Part shown: piece after piece, positions 36,429 through 46,271 of the stretch
Layout: each line of letters starts with the position of its first letter
How positions within the stretch are numbered: the first letter of the stretch is position 1
NCBI RefSeq assembly: GCF_013623775.1
Contig: NZ_JABFAM010000018.1
Coordinates: 40,950-104,949, forward strand
Reading direction: 5' to 3'
Length of the DNA stretch: 64,000 nucleotides
DNA from: Rufibacter sp. XAAS-G3-1
GTDB lineage: Bacteria; Bacteroidota; Bacteroidia; Cytophagales; Hymenobacteraceae
The notes under the pieces: generated by a model
What the model was told of the DNA's origin: nothing
Database searches by the model: none
What the model saw: only the letters and a program-made list of their open reading frames with translations
Made by a program: the position numbers and the translations under genes

Positions 36429-39400
36429 TTAAACTGTAGGTGTTAAACCCTTCTCTTGATGTGCTGCCTCATTGTCTTCTTTTCTGAAGAACAACCAGTA
36501 AAGGGTGGGCAGCACGAATAGCGTCAGCAGCATTGAAACAAGCAAACCAAAGCAAATAACGGTTCCCAGCGGCCCCCAAAGCGTTGAGCGACTCAAAATC
36601 ATGGGGATAACTCCAACTGCGGCCGCCGATGAGGTGAGGAAGATGGGACGCATACGGCGCTCCGACGCTACACGAGCCGCCTCTTTCACCGACAAACCCT
36701 CCTTTTCACGAAGCTCATCGGCAAAGTCTATCAATATGATGCCGTTCCGTACCACTATACCGCACAAAGCCAGTAAACCCAGAAAAGACGTGAAGCCGAA
36801 GGGGTACTGCATCAGCATGAGCCCGAAAGCAGCGCCCAGTATGCTAAGTGGCATGGTGATGAGGCTGAGCAGCGCATGTTTGATGCGCTTGAAATGCCAG
36901 ACCAGGATAAGGAAAATGACCACGACGCTCATCAGTAGCGACAGCCCCATCGGGGTGAGGTTCTCTTCCTGCATCTCCAGTTCTCCGCCATAGCTGATGC
37001 GCACTCCTTCAGGCAGCTTCAGACTTTCTATTTCAGGGCGCATCTCTCCCAGCAGGTTGTTGGCAACCGCGTCCTGCACCATGTCCATTCTGACGGTGAG
37101 CGTGCGGACGCCATTGCGGTGTGCGATCTGGCCCTGGTGCCACACCGGTGAAATATCTGCCACCTGCCGCAGCGGCACTACCGTTTGCGACTGCTGAACC
37201 GGGACACGCGTTTCCAGCAGGGCGCCCGTGTTATTTCTGGCCGTTTCATATGTCTTGACTAAAACATCCAGCGGATAGCTGCCTTCCCACACCTGCGTGG
37301 CTGGCAGGCCCTGCATATTCATGGCGACTACATTGGCGATGTCCTCCTTGCTTAGGCCCAGTCTGGCTGCTTCGGTATTCTTGACATTCAGCTGGATGCC
37401 TTCCTTCATTTCCTCGTAATCTGTCCTGACCCAGGTAATGCCCGGCTGGTGCTGCCCTATCTGCATCACCTGGTCGCCTACCTGTTTCAATGCTGTCAGA
37501 TCTTGGCCTGAAATGCGTACTTCGATGGGTGCCGGTGCACTTACCATGTTCAGCTGTTTCATGCGCACATAGGCATCCGGGAAAAAGTTGCTGTATTTTG
37601 TTGCGTACTCGGCCAACACCTCTTCGGTGGTTTCTGCTGTAGTGGTGTTGATGAGCACCTGCGCATAGTTCTCCGCTGGCAAGTTAGGGGCGTAAAGCGT
37701 ATGGAAACGTGGCGATGACGTACCTATAAAGCTGGTGTAGGAGACAATGCGCTCGTCCTGTGCCATTATTCCTTCCATCTTTTTCACAACACTGTCCGTC
37801 TGCTGCAGGTTATAGCCATTGGGCAGGTAAATCTCCATGGCAAACTGGTTCCGCTCTACTTTAGGGAATAGCTGCTGCGGCAGGAGCGCCATCAGTACAA
37901 CCCCGATCACAAAGGCAAGGATCCCGAAAATGGTGGTGAGCACAGGATGGTTGATGGCATTGCTGATATGGCGGTTGAACACACGCTGCAGCCTATCCAG
38001 CATAGACTCTTTTTCCTTTGTTTCGCCGGGCAGGTGCAGTCCTTTTTTAATGAAAAGGGTATTGAAGTACGGCACCAGCAGCATCGAAATAATGAGCGAA
38101 AGCGAGAGTGCAATAATGATAGTATAAGGAAACATGCCGACAAAATCGGCGGCTACACCTGACATGAAGAACATGAGCGGCGCAAAGGTGGCGGCAATGG
38201 CCAGCGTTGCCGTGAACACAGAGGGAAACAGTTCCACCGCACTGCTTCTGGCAGCCTCCCAGACAGACATGCCCTGGTCCAGTTTCTCCACGTGGTTGTC
38301 GATAACCACAATAGGGTCGTCTACCACAATACCCAGTACAATGATCAGGGCTGCCAGTGTCACCGTGTTCAGCTCATACCCCAGCAGGTACATAATGGCC
38401 AGGGTAGCGGCAATGGTGATGGGAATAGTAGCAGCCGCCACAGAGGCTACCCTAAAAGGCAGCAGCAGGAGGGCCACTATAATCACCCCAATCAGGGCAT
38501 AACCGAATTCTTTCATAAAATGGGCTATAGACTCATCCACCACCTCTGGCTGGTTGGCAAGCTTGGTGATGTGAATGTCGGGGGGCAAGTTGCGCTCAAT
38601 TAGCTGCAGGCGCTCCTCTACTTCTTCCCCAAAATGCACGATGTTCCTGCCTGCTGCCATTTCCATGGAAATGATGATGGCCTTGGTTCCATTGGCCGTC
38701 ACGTATGATTCCGGTTCGCCATACTCCCTTTTGATGGTTGCAATATCCCGCAGACGTATGACATTTCCGTTCGGGTCACTTCGGATGATCTGGTCAGCCA
38801 GGTCTGCCTCTGTTTTGAAGAAGGATGTCAAGTGAATGGGACGGTCTATCACCTTTCCCTCCAGAGTTCCTGCCGGGTTAATGGCCCCCTCTCGCTGCAG
38901 GGCCTGCATCAGTGACCCGGAGGTTATGCCATAGTTGATGAGCTTGCTGTTGTCTACATAAATGCTGATCTGCTCATTCAAAGTACCGACCCGGGTAATC
39001 TTCGCCAGGCTTTCAATCCCCCGCAGCTCATCTTCTATTTCCTCTACATGCTGCTGTAAATCTTTGTAGGGCCGGGTTTCAGACTCAACAGCCAACAGAA
39101 CGGCGGAGGTGCTGCCGAAGTCGCTGTTTACAAACAGGCCCCGCACCTCCTTCGGCAGTTGGGCCTGCAGCAAGGGCATGCCGTTCTTTAGCTTATTCCA
39201 GAAGTCTCTGGTGTTGGTGTCATTTACCCGCGCCGCCACTTCCACGTAAACGTACATCATGCCATCGCGGGAGTAGGAATAGGTCTTGGTCTTATCCACT
39301 TCGTTGAAGCTAAACAGGTACTCTTCCACCTTTTTGGTGAGCTGCTGCTCTACCTGCTCTGAGGAAGCCCCCGGGTAAATTCCTACCACAACGCCCTGGC

Positions 39401-39539
39401 GAATGGTGAATTCGGGAAACTCATTCCGGGGCATGTTAAAGAGCGCGTATATGCCGAGCATCACCAGTACGGCTGCCAAAGTGAGCGGAAGGGCTTTGTT
39501 CTGCATCGCCCATTCCACAATGTTGCTTTTTCCTTTCAT
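36429..39539 (-). CDS. RND multidrug efflux permease (AcrB/HAE1-like)
   Basis: This inner-membrane pump of 1036 residues has the RND plan of 12 helices with two large periplasmic loops. The start ATG at 39539 begins M-K-G-K-S-N-I-V-E-W-A-M, eight bases after the stop of the adaptor gene. In helix 4 the proton-relay pair appears as V-V-D-D-P-I-V-V-I-D. It lacks the D-x5-D-x6-E triad of metal-type (CzcA) permeases, so organic substrates are more likely. It works with the adaptor and TolC encoded either side. Confidence 0.92.
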   Translation of the reverse strand: MKGKSNIVEWAMQNKALPLTLAAVLVMLGIYALFNMPRNEFPEFTIRQGVVVGIYPGASSEQVEQQLTKKVEEYLFSFNEVDKTKTYSYSRDGMMYVYVEVAARVNDTNTRDFWNKLKNGMPLLQAQLPKEVRGLFVNSDFGSTSAVLLAVESETRPYKDLQQHVEEIEDELRGIESLAKITRVGTLNEQISIYVDNSKLINYGITSGSLMQALQREGAINPAGTLEGKVIDRPIHLTSFFKTEADLADQIIRSDPNGNVIRLRDIATIKREYGEPESYVTANGTKAIIISMEMAAGRNIVHFGEEVEERLQLIERNLPPDIHITKLANQPEVVDESIAHFMKEFGYALIGVIIVALLLLPFRVASVAAATIPITIAATLAIMYLLGYELNTVTLAALIIVLGIVVDDPIVVIDNHVEKLDQGMSVWEAARSSAVELFPSVFTATLAIAATFAPLMFFMSGVAADFVGMFPYTIIIALSLSLIISMLLVPYFNTLFIKKGLHLPGETKEKESMLDRLQRVFNRHISNAINHPVLTTIFGILAFVIGVVLMALLPQQLFPKVERNQFAMEIYLPNGYNLQQTDSVVKKMEGIMAQDERIVSYTSFIGTSSPRFHTLYAPNLPAENYAQVLINTTTAETTEEVLAEYATKYSNFFPDAYVRMKQLNMVSAPAPIEVRISGQDLTALKQVGDQVMQIGQHQPGITWVRTDYEEMKEGIQLNVKNTEAARLGLSKEDIANVVAMNMQGLPATQVWEGSYPLDVLVKTYETARNNTGALLETRVPVQQSQTVVPLRQVADISPVWHQGQIAHRNGVRTLTVRMDMVQDAVANNLLGEMRPEIESLKLPEGVRISYGGELEMQEENLTPMGLSLLMSVVVIFLILVWHFKRIKHALLSLITMPLSILGAAFGLMLMQYPFGFTSFLGLLALCGIVVRNGIILIDFADELREKEGLSVKEAARVASERRMRPIFLTSSAAAVGVIPMILSRSTLWGPLGTVICFGLLVSMLLTLFVLPTLYWLFFRKEDNEAAHQEKGLTPTV

Positions 39540-39546
39540 GTGCTGT

Positions 39547-40611
39547 TTATCGGATGATTTGAATGGGACTGTTGTCGGCAAGCTTATGGTAGCCGGATAC
39601 AATCAAGGTTTCGGAGCCTTGCAAGCCTTCTGTCACCTCAATGCCGCTGTTATACAAATTTCCGGTGCGCACGTTTTTGCGGATGGCTTTCTGCCCATCC
39701 GGGCTGGCGACATATACAAAATTCTGCCCGTTCAACTCAGCCTGAACTGCCTGAACCGGCACAATGATCTGTCTGCTGCCTGTTGCGTCGGCCGCTTCGC
39801 CCTTTTTGTTTTCAAAAACTACCGTGCCTACCATTCCTGGCTTTAGCTGCTCCTCCGGGTTGGGCAGGCTGATTTTAACAGTATAGTTGGGAGTGCCCGC
39901 TGCTGCAAGCACAGCCACTTCATCCACTGTTCCTGTCCTCTTTTCACCTCCCGATGCCTGCACCTGCACGGTGGCTGTATCGCCTTGCGCATAGGAGTTG
40001 ACTTCAGCTTCAGGCACCGGCACTTCCACAACTACCGGCGAAATATCCACAATCTCAACTACCGGCACACCCGGACTTGCCAGCGAACCGACCTCCACAT
40101 ATTTGGACCCGATATACCCGCTCTGGGGCGCATACAACTTTGTGTGAGCAATATTCTGGTAAGTGGCTCTGGCCGCCGCCTGTGCCTGCTCAAACTGAGA
40201 CCTGGCCTGCAGCATATTGATTTCCGCGATACTGCCTTTGCTGTACACTTCTGCCACACGCTTATAGTTCTCTTCCGCCAGCCGCAGCTGCGCCAGCTGG
40301 GCCTCATACTGGCGGCGGTAGGTAGTTTCATCGAGGGTTGCAAGCAGCTGTCCTTTCTTCACATACTGCCCTTGCTCCACCGGTATTGATACCACGTTTC
40401 CAGACACCATGAAACTCAGCCGAACCGCCTTGGATGGCCTGACAGTGCCGGTGTACTGTATGGAACCGCCTTGTGCCTGCGCAGTGGCTAACGCCAGAGT
40501 TTCTACTCTTACAGGCTGCAACACCTTCTCTGTCTGCGCTTCATCACTGCAGGACGAACTCAGTATTGTTAGCAACAGACCAGCTGCAAAAGGTAGTTTT
40601 GAACAATGCAT
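39547..40611 (-). CDS. RND efflux periplasmic adaptor (membrane fusion) lipoprotein
   Basis: This 354-residue protein has a lipoprotein signal ending S-S-S-C near residue 22. The barrel-sandwich halves are separated by a coiled-coil hairpin (about 100-165), and a beta-barrel and membrane-proximal domain follow. The ATG at 40611 was chosen because it gives a proper lipobox; longer in-frame starts add a non-signal-like extension. It links the permease to TolC in the periplasm. The gene lies 65 bases after the TetR gene and 7 bases before the permease gene. Confidence 0.92.
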   Translation of the reverse strand: MHCSKLPFAAGLLLTILSSSCSDEAQTEKVLQPVRVETLALATAQAQGGSIQYTGTVRPSKAVRLSFMVSGNVVSIPVEQGQYVKKGQLLATLDETTYRRQYEAQLAQLRLAEENYKRVAEVYSKGSIAEINMLQARSQFEQAQAAARATYQNIAHTKLYAPQSGYIGSKYVEVGSLASPGVPVVEIVDISPVVVEVPVPEAEVNSYAQGDTATVQVQASGGEKRTGTVDEVAVLAAAGTPNYTVKISLPNPEEQLKPGMVGTVVFENKKGEAADATGSRQIIVPVQAVQAELNGQNFVYVASPDGQKAIRKNVRTGNLYNSGIEVTEGLQGSETLIVSGYHKLADNSPIQIIR

Positions 40612-40675
40612 AGGGTTATCAGATTTAAACGTTTGCACACTTTTAGTATTTTTGTCGAACTTTAAGAAAAAAAAA

Positions 40676-41269
40676 TCATTGCAGGCCTTTGATGAGGATG
40701 TCAATAAGCCATTTTAGCCGGTTTCCCAAACCAGTCATTCTGTTATTGATAAAGATTTCCTGTTCAAAGCTTCTCAACGCTATTACTATCATTTCTGTCA
40801 AAAGATTCAGATCTTCTTTACTCAACTTTGCTATTTCCCCTCTTTCCATGCCGGTAAGCAGCAGGCTCCGCACCACTTCAGACTCTTCCCGAAGCAGTAC
40901 TCTGCCAAGTTGCCTAATCAAGCCCTCCTGCTCTCTAAGATCTCTTAAAATTCCCTCGTATTCAGCAGCTAAGGCCTTCAAGCCATCTAACTTACTGGCA
41001 TTGTACACCAGGAGGTTATCTGCCAAGGATGCATTTGGGTGGATTTGCTCCTTGGCCTGCTGGATAATTTCAGTGAATTCACCGATTGCGAATGCTTCAA
41101 AAACCTCTTTTTTGTTCTTGAAGTAATGATATATCGTGCTACGGCCTTTCGCGGCAGCCTTTGAAATATCATCCATGGAAACCTTGGTATACCCGTACCG
41201 CCTGAAAACCTGTTTGCTGGCTTTCACGATGCCGGCTTTTACCACATCATAATTTGCATTAGTTTTCAT
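40676..41269 (-). CDS. TetR/AcrR-family regulator of the efflux operon
   Basis: This 197-residue protein has a TetR helix-turn-helix (V-S-M-D-D-I-S-K-A-A-A-K-G-R-S-T-I-Y-H-Y-F, about 30-50) and a helical effector domain. It is the first gene of the minus-strand efflux operon, which is the usual place for a local repressor of an RND pump. The helix-turn-helix resembles that of the other TetR protein at the far end of the operon, but the effector domains differ. Confidence 0.92.
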   Translation of the reverse strand: MKTNANYDVVKAGIVKASKQVFRRYGYTKVSMDDISKAAAKGRSTIYHYFKNKKEVFEAFAIGEFTEIIQQAKEQIHPNASLADNLLVYNASKLDGLKALAAEYEGILRDLREQEGLIRQLGRVLLREESEVVRSLLLTGMERGEIAKLSKEDLNLLTEMIVIALRSFEQEIFINNRMTGLGNRLKWLIDILIKGLQ

Positions 41270-41626
41270 TCGACAAAATTATCCTTTATGTCTAATAAAA
41301 ACAATTTTGAAATAGATGGTATTACGGAAAATTTCAAATAACGCTCTAAAAATTAAACCGGTGTCAGAAGCTGTAATTCTCCACTTTAGGCCAGTCATAA
41401 AAATGGGAGGATGTCAAACAGAAGGAAGTCGACATAAGGAACGGGGCGAGCGTTACGGGTCTTTTTCGAAAAAGAAAGTATAGCTTCGGTAGCTGCAAGG
41501 ATAATAGACTACCTGCTACTTTCAGTACCGCCAAAGAAAATGTTCTATAAAGCTGTAGACTTTGTGCAGGCAAGTAAGCATTAAGTGGGATAAAACAAAA
41601 GGTTTGGTGACAACGTTAAACCCCAG
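41270..41626. other. Non-coding stretch upstream of the TetR gene
   Basis: No gene could be supported. It should include the promoter of the efflux operon. A 69-codon minus-strand frame (41364-41573) has no recognisable similarity. Confidence 0.4.
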
Positions 41627-42039
41627 GTGTTTCTCCGGCTTACCTACCTCCTCCACCGATTCTGCTTCTACCCGGTCAGGTTAAATACCAACATGACGTT
41701 TTGCTTTGTGTCCGGAGCAGGCACGGATAGCGCAGAAAAGGGAAGGGTAAAAGGGAAATCCGAAAACGACCTTATGAGGCCTTCTTTTAAAAGTTTAAGA
41801 TCCGGCCCAGACTTCTGGAACACCTACGCTTGAAAAGAAGAACATTAAATATTACAGATACACAATGTGGATGATCCCAATATTACGGAAACTGGCGCAA
41901 AAAAGCATTTACACTTTACTGGAGTTAGGGCAGGCAATGCTCAATGCTATTAACCGGGCGTATAAAGGGGATGTCCTGGAGATCGCTGGTATGAAAAAGC
42001 CTGTCCGACATTTAAAAAAAGTTGATTATTTAGATAAAG
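41627..42039 (+). pseudogene. Relic of an NAD-dependent epimerase/dehydratase-like protein, C-terminal part
   Basis: The plus strand reads M-T-F-C-F-V-S-G-A-G-T-D-S-A-E-K-G-R then V-K-G-K-S-E-N-D-L-M. After frameshifts it reads Y-Y-R-Y-T-M-W-M-I-P-I-L-R-K-L and L-E-L-G-Q-A-M-L-N-A-I. This is the ordered C-terminal half of the short nucleoside-diphosphate-sugar epimerase-like proteins common in Bacteroidota. Five residues normally found before V-K-G-K are deleted, and two frame changes are needed. The N-terminal Rossmann motif is absent. The relic runs directly into the metallo-hydrolase gene. Confidence 0.65.
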
Positions 42040-42948
42040 ATGCGCAAGCTTATGAGTGTGTTGGTTGTTATTTTAGCTGTTATTCTGGTGCTTGTGCTGG
42101 CAGTGTACCTCTTTATGCAGCAGCCGCAGTTTGGCAGTATTCCTACAGGACCCAGGCTGGAAAGGGTAAAAAATTCTCCAAATTACAAAAATGGGCAGTT
42201 TCAGAATTTAAATCCTACGCCCATGCTCACGGAATGAGCCAGTTATTTTACCATGATGAAAGAATTTCTGCTTGGAGACAAGGCCAGCAGAACACCTTCT
42301 GATAGCTTGCCCGGTAAAAAGATTGATCTCCTGAACCTGAATCCTGAGGAAGATATAATTGTCTGGTTTGGACATTCTTCTTATTTCATGCAGCTGGCCG
42401 GAAAGAAATTTCTTGTAGACCCTGTGTTGAGCGGTAGTGCATCTCCGGTAAAATTCACCACGAGGAGCTTTAAAGGGAGTGACAGGTATATGCCTGCGGA
42501 CTTACCTGATATTGATTACCTTTTCATTACCCACGACCATTGGGACCACCTTGATTATGAAACCGTAGAGGCTCTTGAACCTAAGGTAAAAAAAGTAATA
42601 ACAGGCTTGGGAGTGGGGGCTCACCTGGAACGCTGGGGTTATAATGCCGACAAAATAATAGAAAAAGACTGGAACGAAGAGATCTTGTTAGAAAAGGACT
42701 TTAGGGTAAATACCGCTCCTGCACGGCATTTCTCAGGCAGGGGTTTTAAAAGAAATGTTTCCCTGTGGATGTCTTATGTATTAACCACTCCCACGAAAAG
42801 GATATACATGGGTGGTGATTCCGGCTACGACTCCCACTTTAAAACTATAGGTGAGCGGTTTGGTCCTTTTGACCTGGTAATCCTGGAAAACGGGCAGTAT
42901 GATAAAAGCTGGAAATACATCCACATGATGCCCGAGGAAGTACGGTAA
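42040..42948 (+). pseudogene. MBL-fold metallo-hydrolase with in-frame TGA and lost C-terminus
   Basis: An N-terminal membrane anchor (about 1-27) and a typical spacer are separated from the catalytic part by a TGA at 42235-42237. The frame before and after is the same, so one base change accounts for it. The metal-binding motif T-H-D-H-W-D-H-L-D and the later G-G-D-S-G-Y are intact, as in UlaG/NAPE-PLD-like hydrolases. The protein stops after M-M-P-E-E-V-R, where unrelated methyltransferase sequence begins, so the last histidine region is lost. The part from ATG 42253 could still be translated alone but lacks a C-terminal ligand. Confidence 0.8.
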
Positions 42949-44903
42949 CATAAAGCAGCAGGACGCGGTGCTGAGCTACTCCGAGCGCAAACCCCGCCTC
43001 GACGCCAACGGACAGCCCGTTACCCGCTGGGACGGCCACAGCACCAAACCGCACCCTGTTACCGGCCAGGAAGTACCCGACGAAACCGCCCGCACCATCA
43101 CCTACGACTACCTCGACCCCAAACCCGCCACCTGGCCCGAAGCCGATTTTATTGTCGGCAATCCGCCGTTTATTGGTGACAAAACAATGCGTAGTACTTT
43201 GGGTGATGGGTATGTAGATGCACTTAGAAAAGTATATAAAGGTACAGTGCCAGAGAGTGCAGACTTCGTTATGTTCTGGTGGCAAAAAGCAGCAGAAATC
43301 GTTCAAGCAGAAAAAGCAGAAAGATTTGGTTTTATAACTACCAACAGCATAAAACAACCATTTAATAGACGAGTGATTCAGGCTTTTTTTGATTCTAAAA
43401 AGCCGTTAAATCTAGATTATGCTATACCTGACCATCCATGGATAGATAGTGCAGATGGAGCACAAGTAAGGATAGCAGTAACTGTTGCTAGCCTTGATTC
43501 TGCAGTTGGAAGAGTAGACAAAGTATTTAAGGAAATTCCAGCAGAAGGAGAATGGAAAGTCTCTTTTACAGAAAAGATAGGAACGGTAAACCCCGATTTA
43601 ACAGTTGGTGCAGATTTAACAAGTACAGTTTCTTTAAATGCCAATTCTAATTTGTCAAGTGTTGGAATGGGCCTTTATGGAACAGGTTTCTTAATTACAC
43701 TTGATGAAGCAAAGAAACTGGGTCGAGGTGAAATTGAAGGTATGGAATCTGTCATAAAACCTTATCTAAATGGAAGAGATTTTACTCAAACATCAAGAGG
43801 CTTATTTGTGATTGATTTGTTTGGATACACTGAGGAACAAGCTAGAACAAAATTCCCTCAGGTATACCAACATGTACTTAATAATGTTAAACCAGAAAGA
43901 GACCAAAATAACAGAGCTTCATACAGAAAAAACTGGTGGTATTTTGGTGAGGCAAGAGCTACATTCAGGCCTTCTCTAAAGTCATTAGACAGGTATATTA
44001 TTACAACAGTCATTAGACAGGTATATTATTACAACCCAAACTGCAAGACACAGAGTCTTTTCATTTTTCGATAAACAAATCTCTCCAGACAACACTCTTG
44101 TTGCAATAAGCCTTGATGACAGTTTGTTTTTAGGGGTATTATCAAGTGAAATTCATACAGCTTGGTCATCAGTAGCAGGAGGAAGACTTGGTGTTGGGAA
44201 TGACTCTCGTTACAATAGCACACGTTGCTTTCAGCCCTTCCCCTTCCCTACCCCAACCGAAGCGCAGCAGGAGCAGATTCGAGGTATAGCCGAGCAGCTG
44301 GACGCGCACCGCAAGCAGCGGCAGGCGCAGCACCCCACGCTCACCATCACCGACATGTATAACGTGCTCGAAAAACTGCGGTCGGGTGAGGCGCTGAACG
44401 CCAAAGAGCAGAAAACCCACGAACAAGGGCTGGTAAGTATACTCTTGCAGCTGCACCAGGAGCTGGATGCCGCCGTTGCCGCCGCCTATGGCTGGCCTAA
44501 CAATTTGCCTGAAGAGGCCATACTCGAGCGCCTCGTGGCCCTGAACAAGGAACGCGCCGCCGAAGAAGCACGCGGCCACATCCGCTGGCTCCGCCCCGCC
44601 TACCAGAACCCGCAAGGCGCCCAGCAAGCCGACATGGGCATAGAAGCAAAAGCTAAAACTATAAAAGCCACCGCCAAAGAGGTGCCGGCCTGGCCAAAAA
44701 CGCTCTCGGAACAGGCACAAGCCGTACAACGCGCTCTGCAACTGCACGAGCGCCCGGCCACAGCTGAAGACTTGCTGCACCAGTTCAAACCCATAGCCAA
44801 GTTGCAGCAGCCGCAGCGTCTGCAGCAAATCGACAGCCTGCTGCAAACGCTTCATGGTCTGGGCTTGCTGCGCAAAACAGAGCAGGATCAATATGTAAAG
44901 TAG
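42949..44903 (+). pseudogene. MmeI-like (type IIG) DNA methyltransferase, 5'-truncated and frameshifted
   Basis: The first frame (to about 44040) contains adenine-methyltransferase motif I-V-G-N-P-P-F-I-G-D-K and the following F-V-M-F-W-W and F-I-T-T-N-S-I blocks. The second frame (about 44036-44903) contains T-A-R-H-R-V-F-S-F-F-D, G-G-R-L-G-V-G-N-D and the target-recognition/C-terminal region L-A/E-Q-L-D-A-H-R-K. The break falls exactly at an extra 28-bp copy at 43980-44035; removing one copy restores one continuous frame. The SAM-binding N-terminus and any nuclease domain are missing at the junction with the metallo-hydrolase at about 42948. Family assignment is strong. Confidence 0.82.
43980..44035. 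repeat. 28-bp perfect tandem duplication inside the methyltransferase gene
   Basis: Two exact adjacent copies of a 28-base unit that begins agtcattagacaggtatatt occupy 43980-44007 and 44008-44035. Since 28 is not a multiple of three, the duplication breaks the frame. Confidence 0.95.
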
Positions 44904-45065
44904 AAAGAAGGTATTATCAATGAGGCTTCATTGCTAGCAGTTATAAACTATACTATTCTGCTATGTAAATATGCAATAGCAACAGCTAGGATGTGCTGCC
45001 CTAATGCCTCCAGTAGCTATGAGCAGAACAATCAATTTTAAAACATTTATAGCGAAAAAATAAAC

Positions 45066-46034
45066 ATGGCATTAAATCTTTCCGAAATACTAGTAGTCGG
45101 AGTATCGAGCAGAGCTCTGTTTAACCTAGAAAAGGAAAATGAAATCTTTAATTCACAAGGAATTTCAGGTTATAGAAAATACCAGCAGGAACATGAAGAC
45201 CAGTCATTAGAACCAGGAACAGCTTTCCATTTGGTTCAGAGTTTACTGTATCTTAATCAGGATGCAAGAAAGCGAATCGTTGAAGTTGTTGTAATGTCAA
45301 GAAATAGTCCGGAAACCGGTGTTCGTATTATGAATTCTGTCCGCAAATACGAACTGGACATCACAAGAATGGCTTTTAGCGGAGGCGAACCCTTAGCACC
45401 TTACATTGACGCCTTTGACATTGATTTGTTCCTGAGTAAGGACACAAAAGATGTTCAAGCAGTTATAGATTCTAAAAAGTCCGCTGCCGCATTCATTTAT
45501 GAGCCACCAACTGAATTCAAGCCGACAGACAATCGCGTGAAAATTGCTTTTGATGCTGATGCAGTTCTTTTTTCAGACGAGTCTGAACATCGGTATAAGA
45601 CAGAAGGTATGGAGGCATTTCATAAGTATGAGAGTGATCATGAAAATGAACCCTTAGGAGAAGGACCATTTGCGAAGTTATTGATCAAACTTTCTAAAAT
45701 TCAGGATGAGTTGCCCACCACAGTTGAACTATCGCCCTTGAGAATAGCAATTGTGACAGCAAGGAATGCGCCTTCGCACATGCGTGTAATAAAAACTTTA
45801 AGGAAGTGGGGCGTTTATGTGGATGAGGCTTATTTCTTGGGTGGCCTTTCAAAAGACAATGTTCTCAAAGCCTTCGACGCGCACATATTTTTTGATGACC
45901 AAGAAGTTCACTTAGCCGAGTCATCCAAAGTAGTTCCATCAGGAAAAGTGCCCTACGCCTCTGACTCACCGTTGTTAAAAATGATGAATAAAGCTATTGT
46001 GATTGAATCTGTTGAAGACAAGAAGAAAGAATAA
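45066..46034 (+). CDS. Cytosolic 5'-nucleotidase (NT5-type)
   Basis: This 322-residue protein matches the bacterial 5'-nucleotidase family of HAD fold. The N-terminal half has L-V-V-G-V-S-S-R-A-L-F and the repeat-like F-S-G-G-E-P-L-A-P-Y. The second half carries the HAD nucleophile region I-A-F-D-A-D-A-V-L-F-S-D-E-S and F-F-D-D-Q near the C-terminus. It dephosphorylates nucleoside monophosphates in the cytoplasm. The neighbours are not metabolic, and a strong terminator ends its transcript. Such nucleotidases turn up in phage-like and accessory regions, but nothing here proves a defence role. Confidence 0.85.
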   Translation: MALNLSEILVVGVSSRALFNLEKENEIFNSQGISGYRKYQQEHEDQSLEPGTAFHLVQSLLYLNQDARKRIVEVVVMSRNSPETGVRIMNSVRKYELDITRMAFSGGEPLAPYIDAFDIDLFLSKDTKDVQAVIDSKKSAAAFIYEPPTEFKPTDNRVKIAFDADAVLFSDESEHRYKTEGMEAFHKYESDHENEPLGEGPFAKLLIKLSKIQDELPTTVELSPLRIAIVTARNAPSHMRVIKTLRKWGVYVDEAYFLGGLSKDNVLKAFDAHIFFDDQEVHLAESSKVVPSGKVPYASDSPLLKMMNKAIVIESVEDKKKE

Positions 46035-46119
46035 AATCACAAGCTCTGCCTGTAACCACTACGGGAGATTCACCGCCAAAAGGCCAATGGCCTAATATAG
46101 GCCTGCCTTAGCGATTATA

Positions 46120-46160
46120 TAAAAGAAAAGGCTCCTCGGGATGAGGAGCCTTTTCTTTTA
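46120..46160. terminator. Strong 17-bp hairpin terminator
   Basis: A perfect stem (46120-46136 with 46144-46160) with a 7-base loop has A and T runs on both sides. It can stop both the plus-strand nucleotidase transcript and the minus-strand DUF1016 transcript. Confidence 0.9.
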
Positions 46161-46271
46161 TAATTAACCCTTCAATTTTGACTGTGCTTTTAAAGCGCAA
46201 TTTTAGGAATTCTATAACATCTTTTATGTAAAACAAAGTCACCGAGGAATTAGAGGAAGCAGGCCACTTGG

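Noticed and set aside
42235..42237. In-frame TGA in the metallo-hydrolase as a selenocysteine codon
   Set aside because: It lies in a linker outside the catalytic site, the gene is also truncated at its 3' end, and no selenocysteine machinery or element is seen.
42845..43357. 170-codon minus-strand frame across the hydrolase-methyltransferase joint
   Set aside because: It crosses the joint of two unrelated plus-strand genes and is antisense to both.
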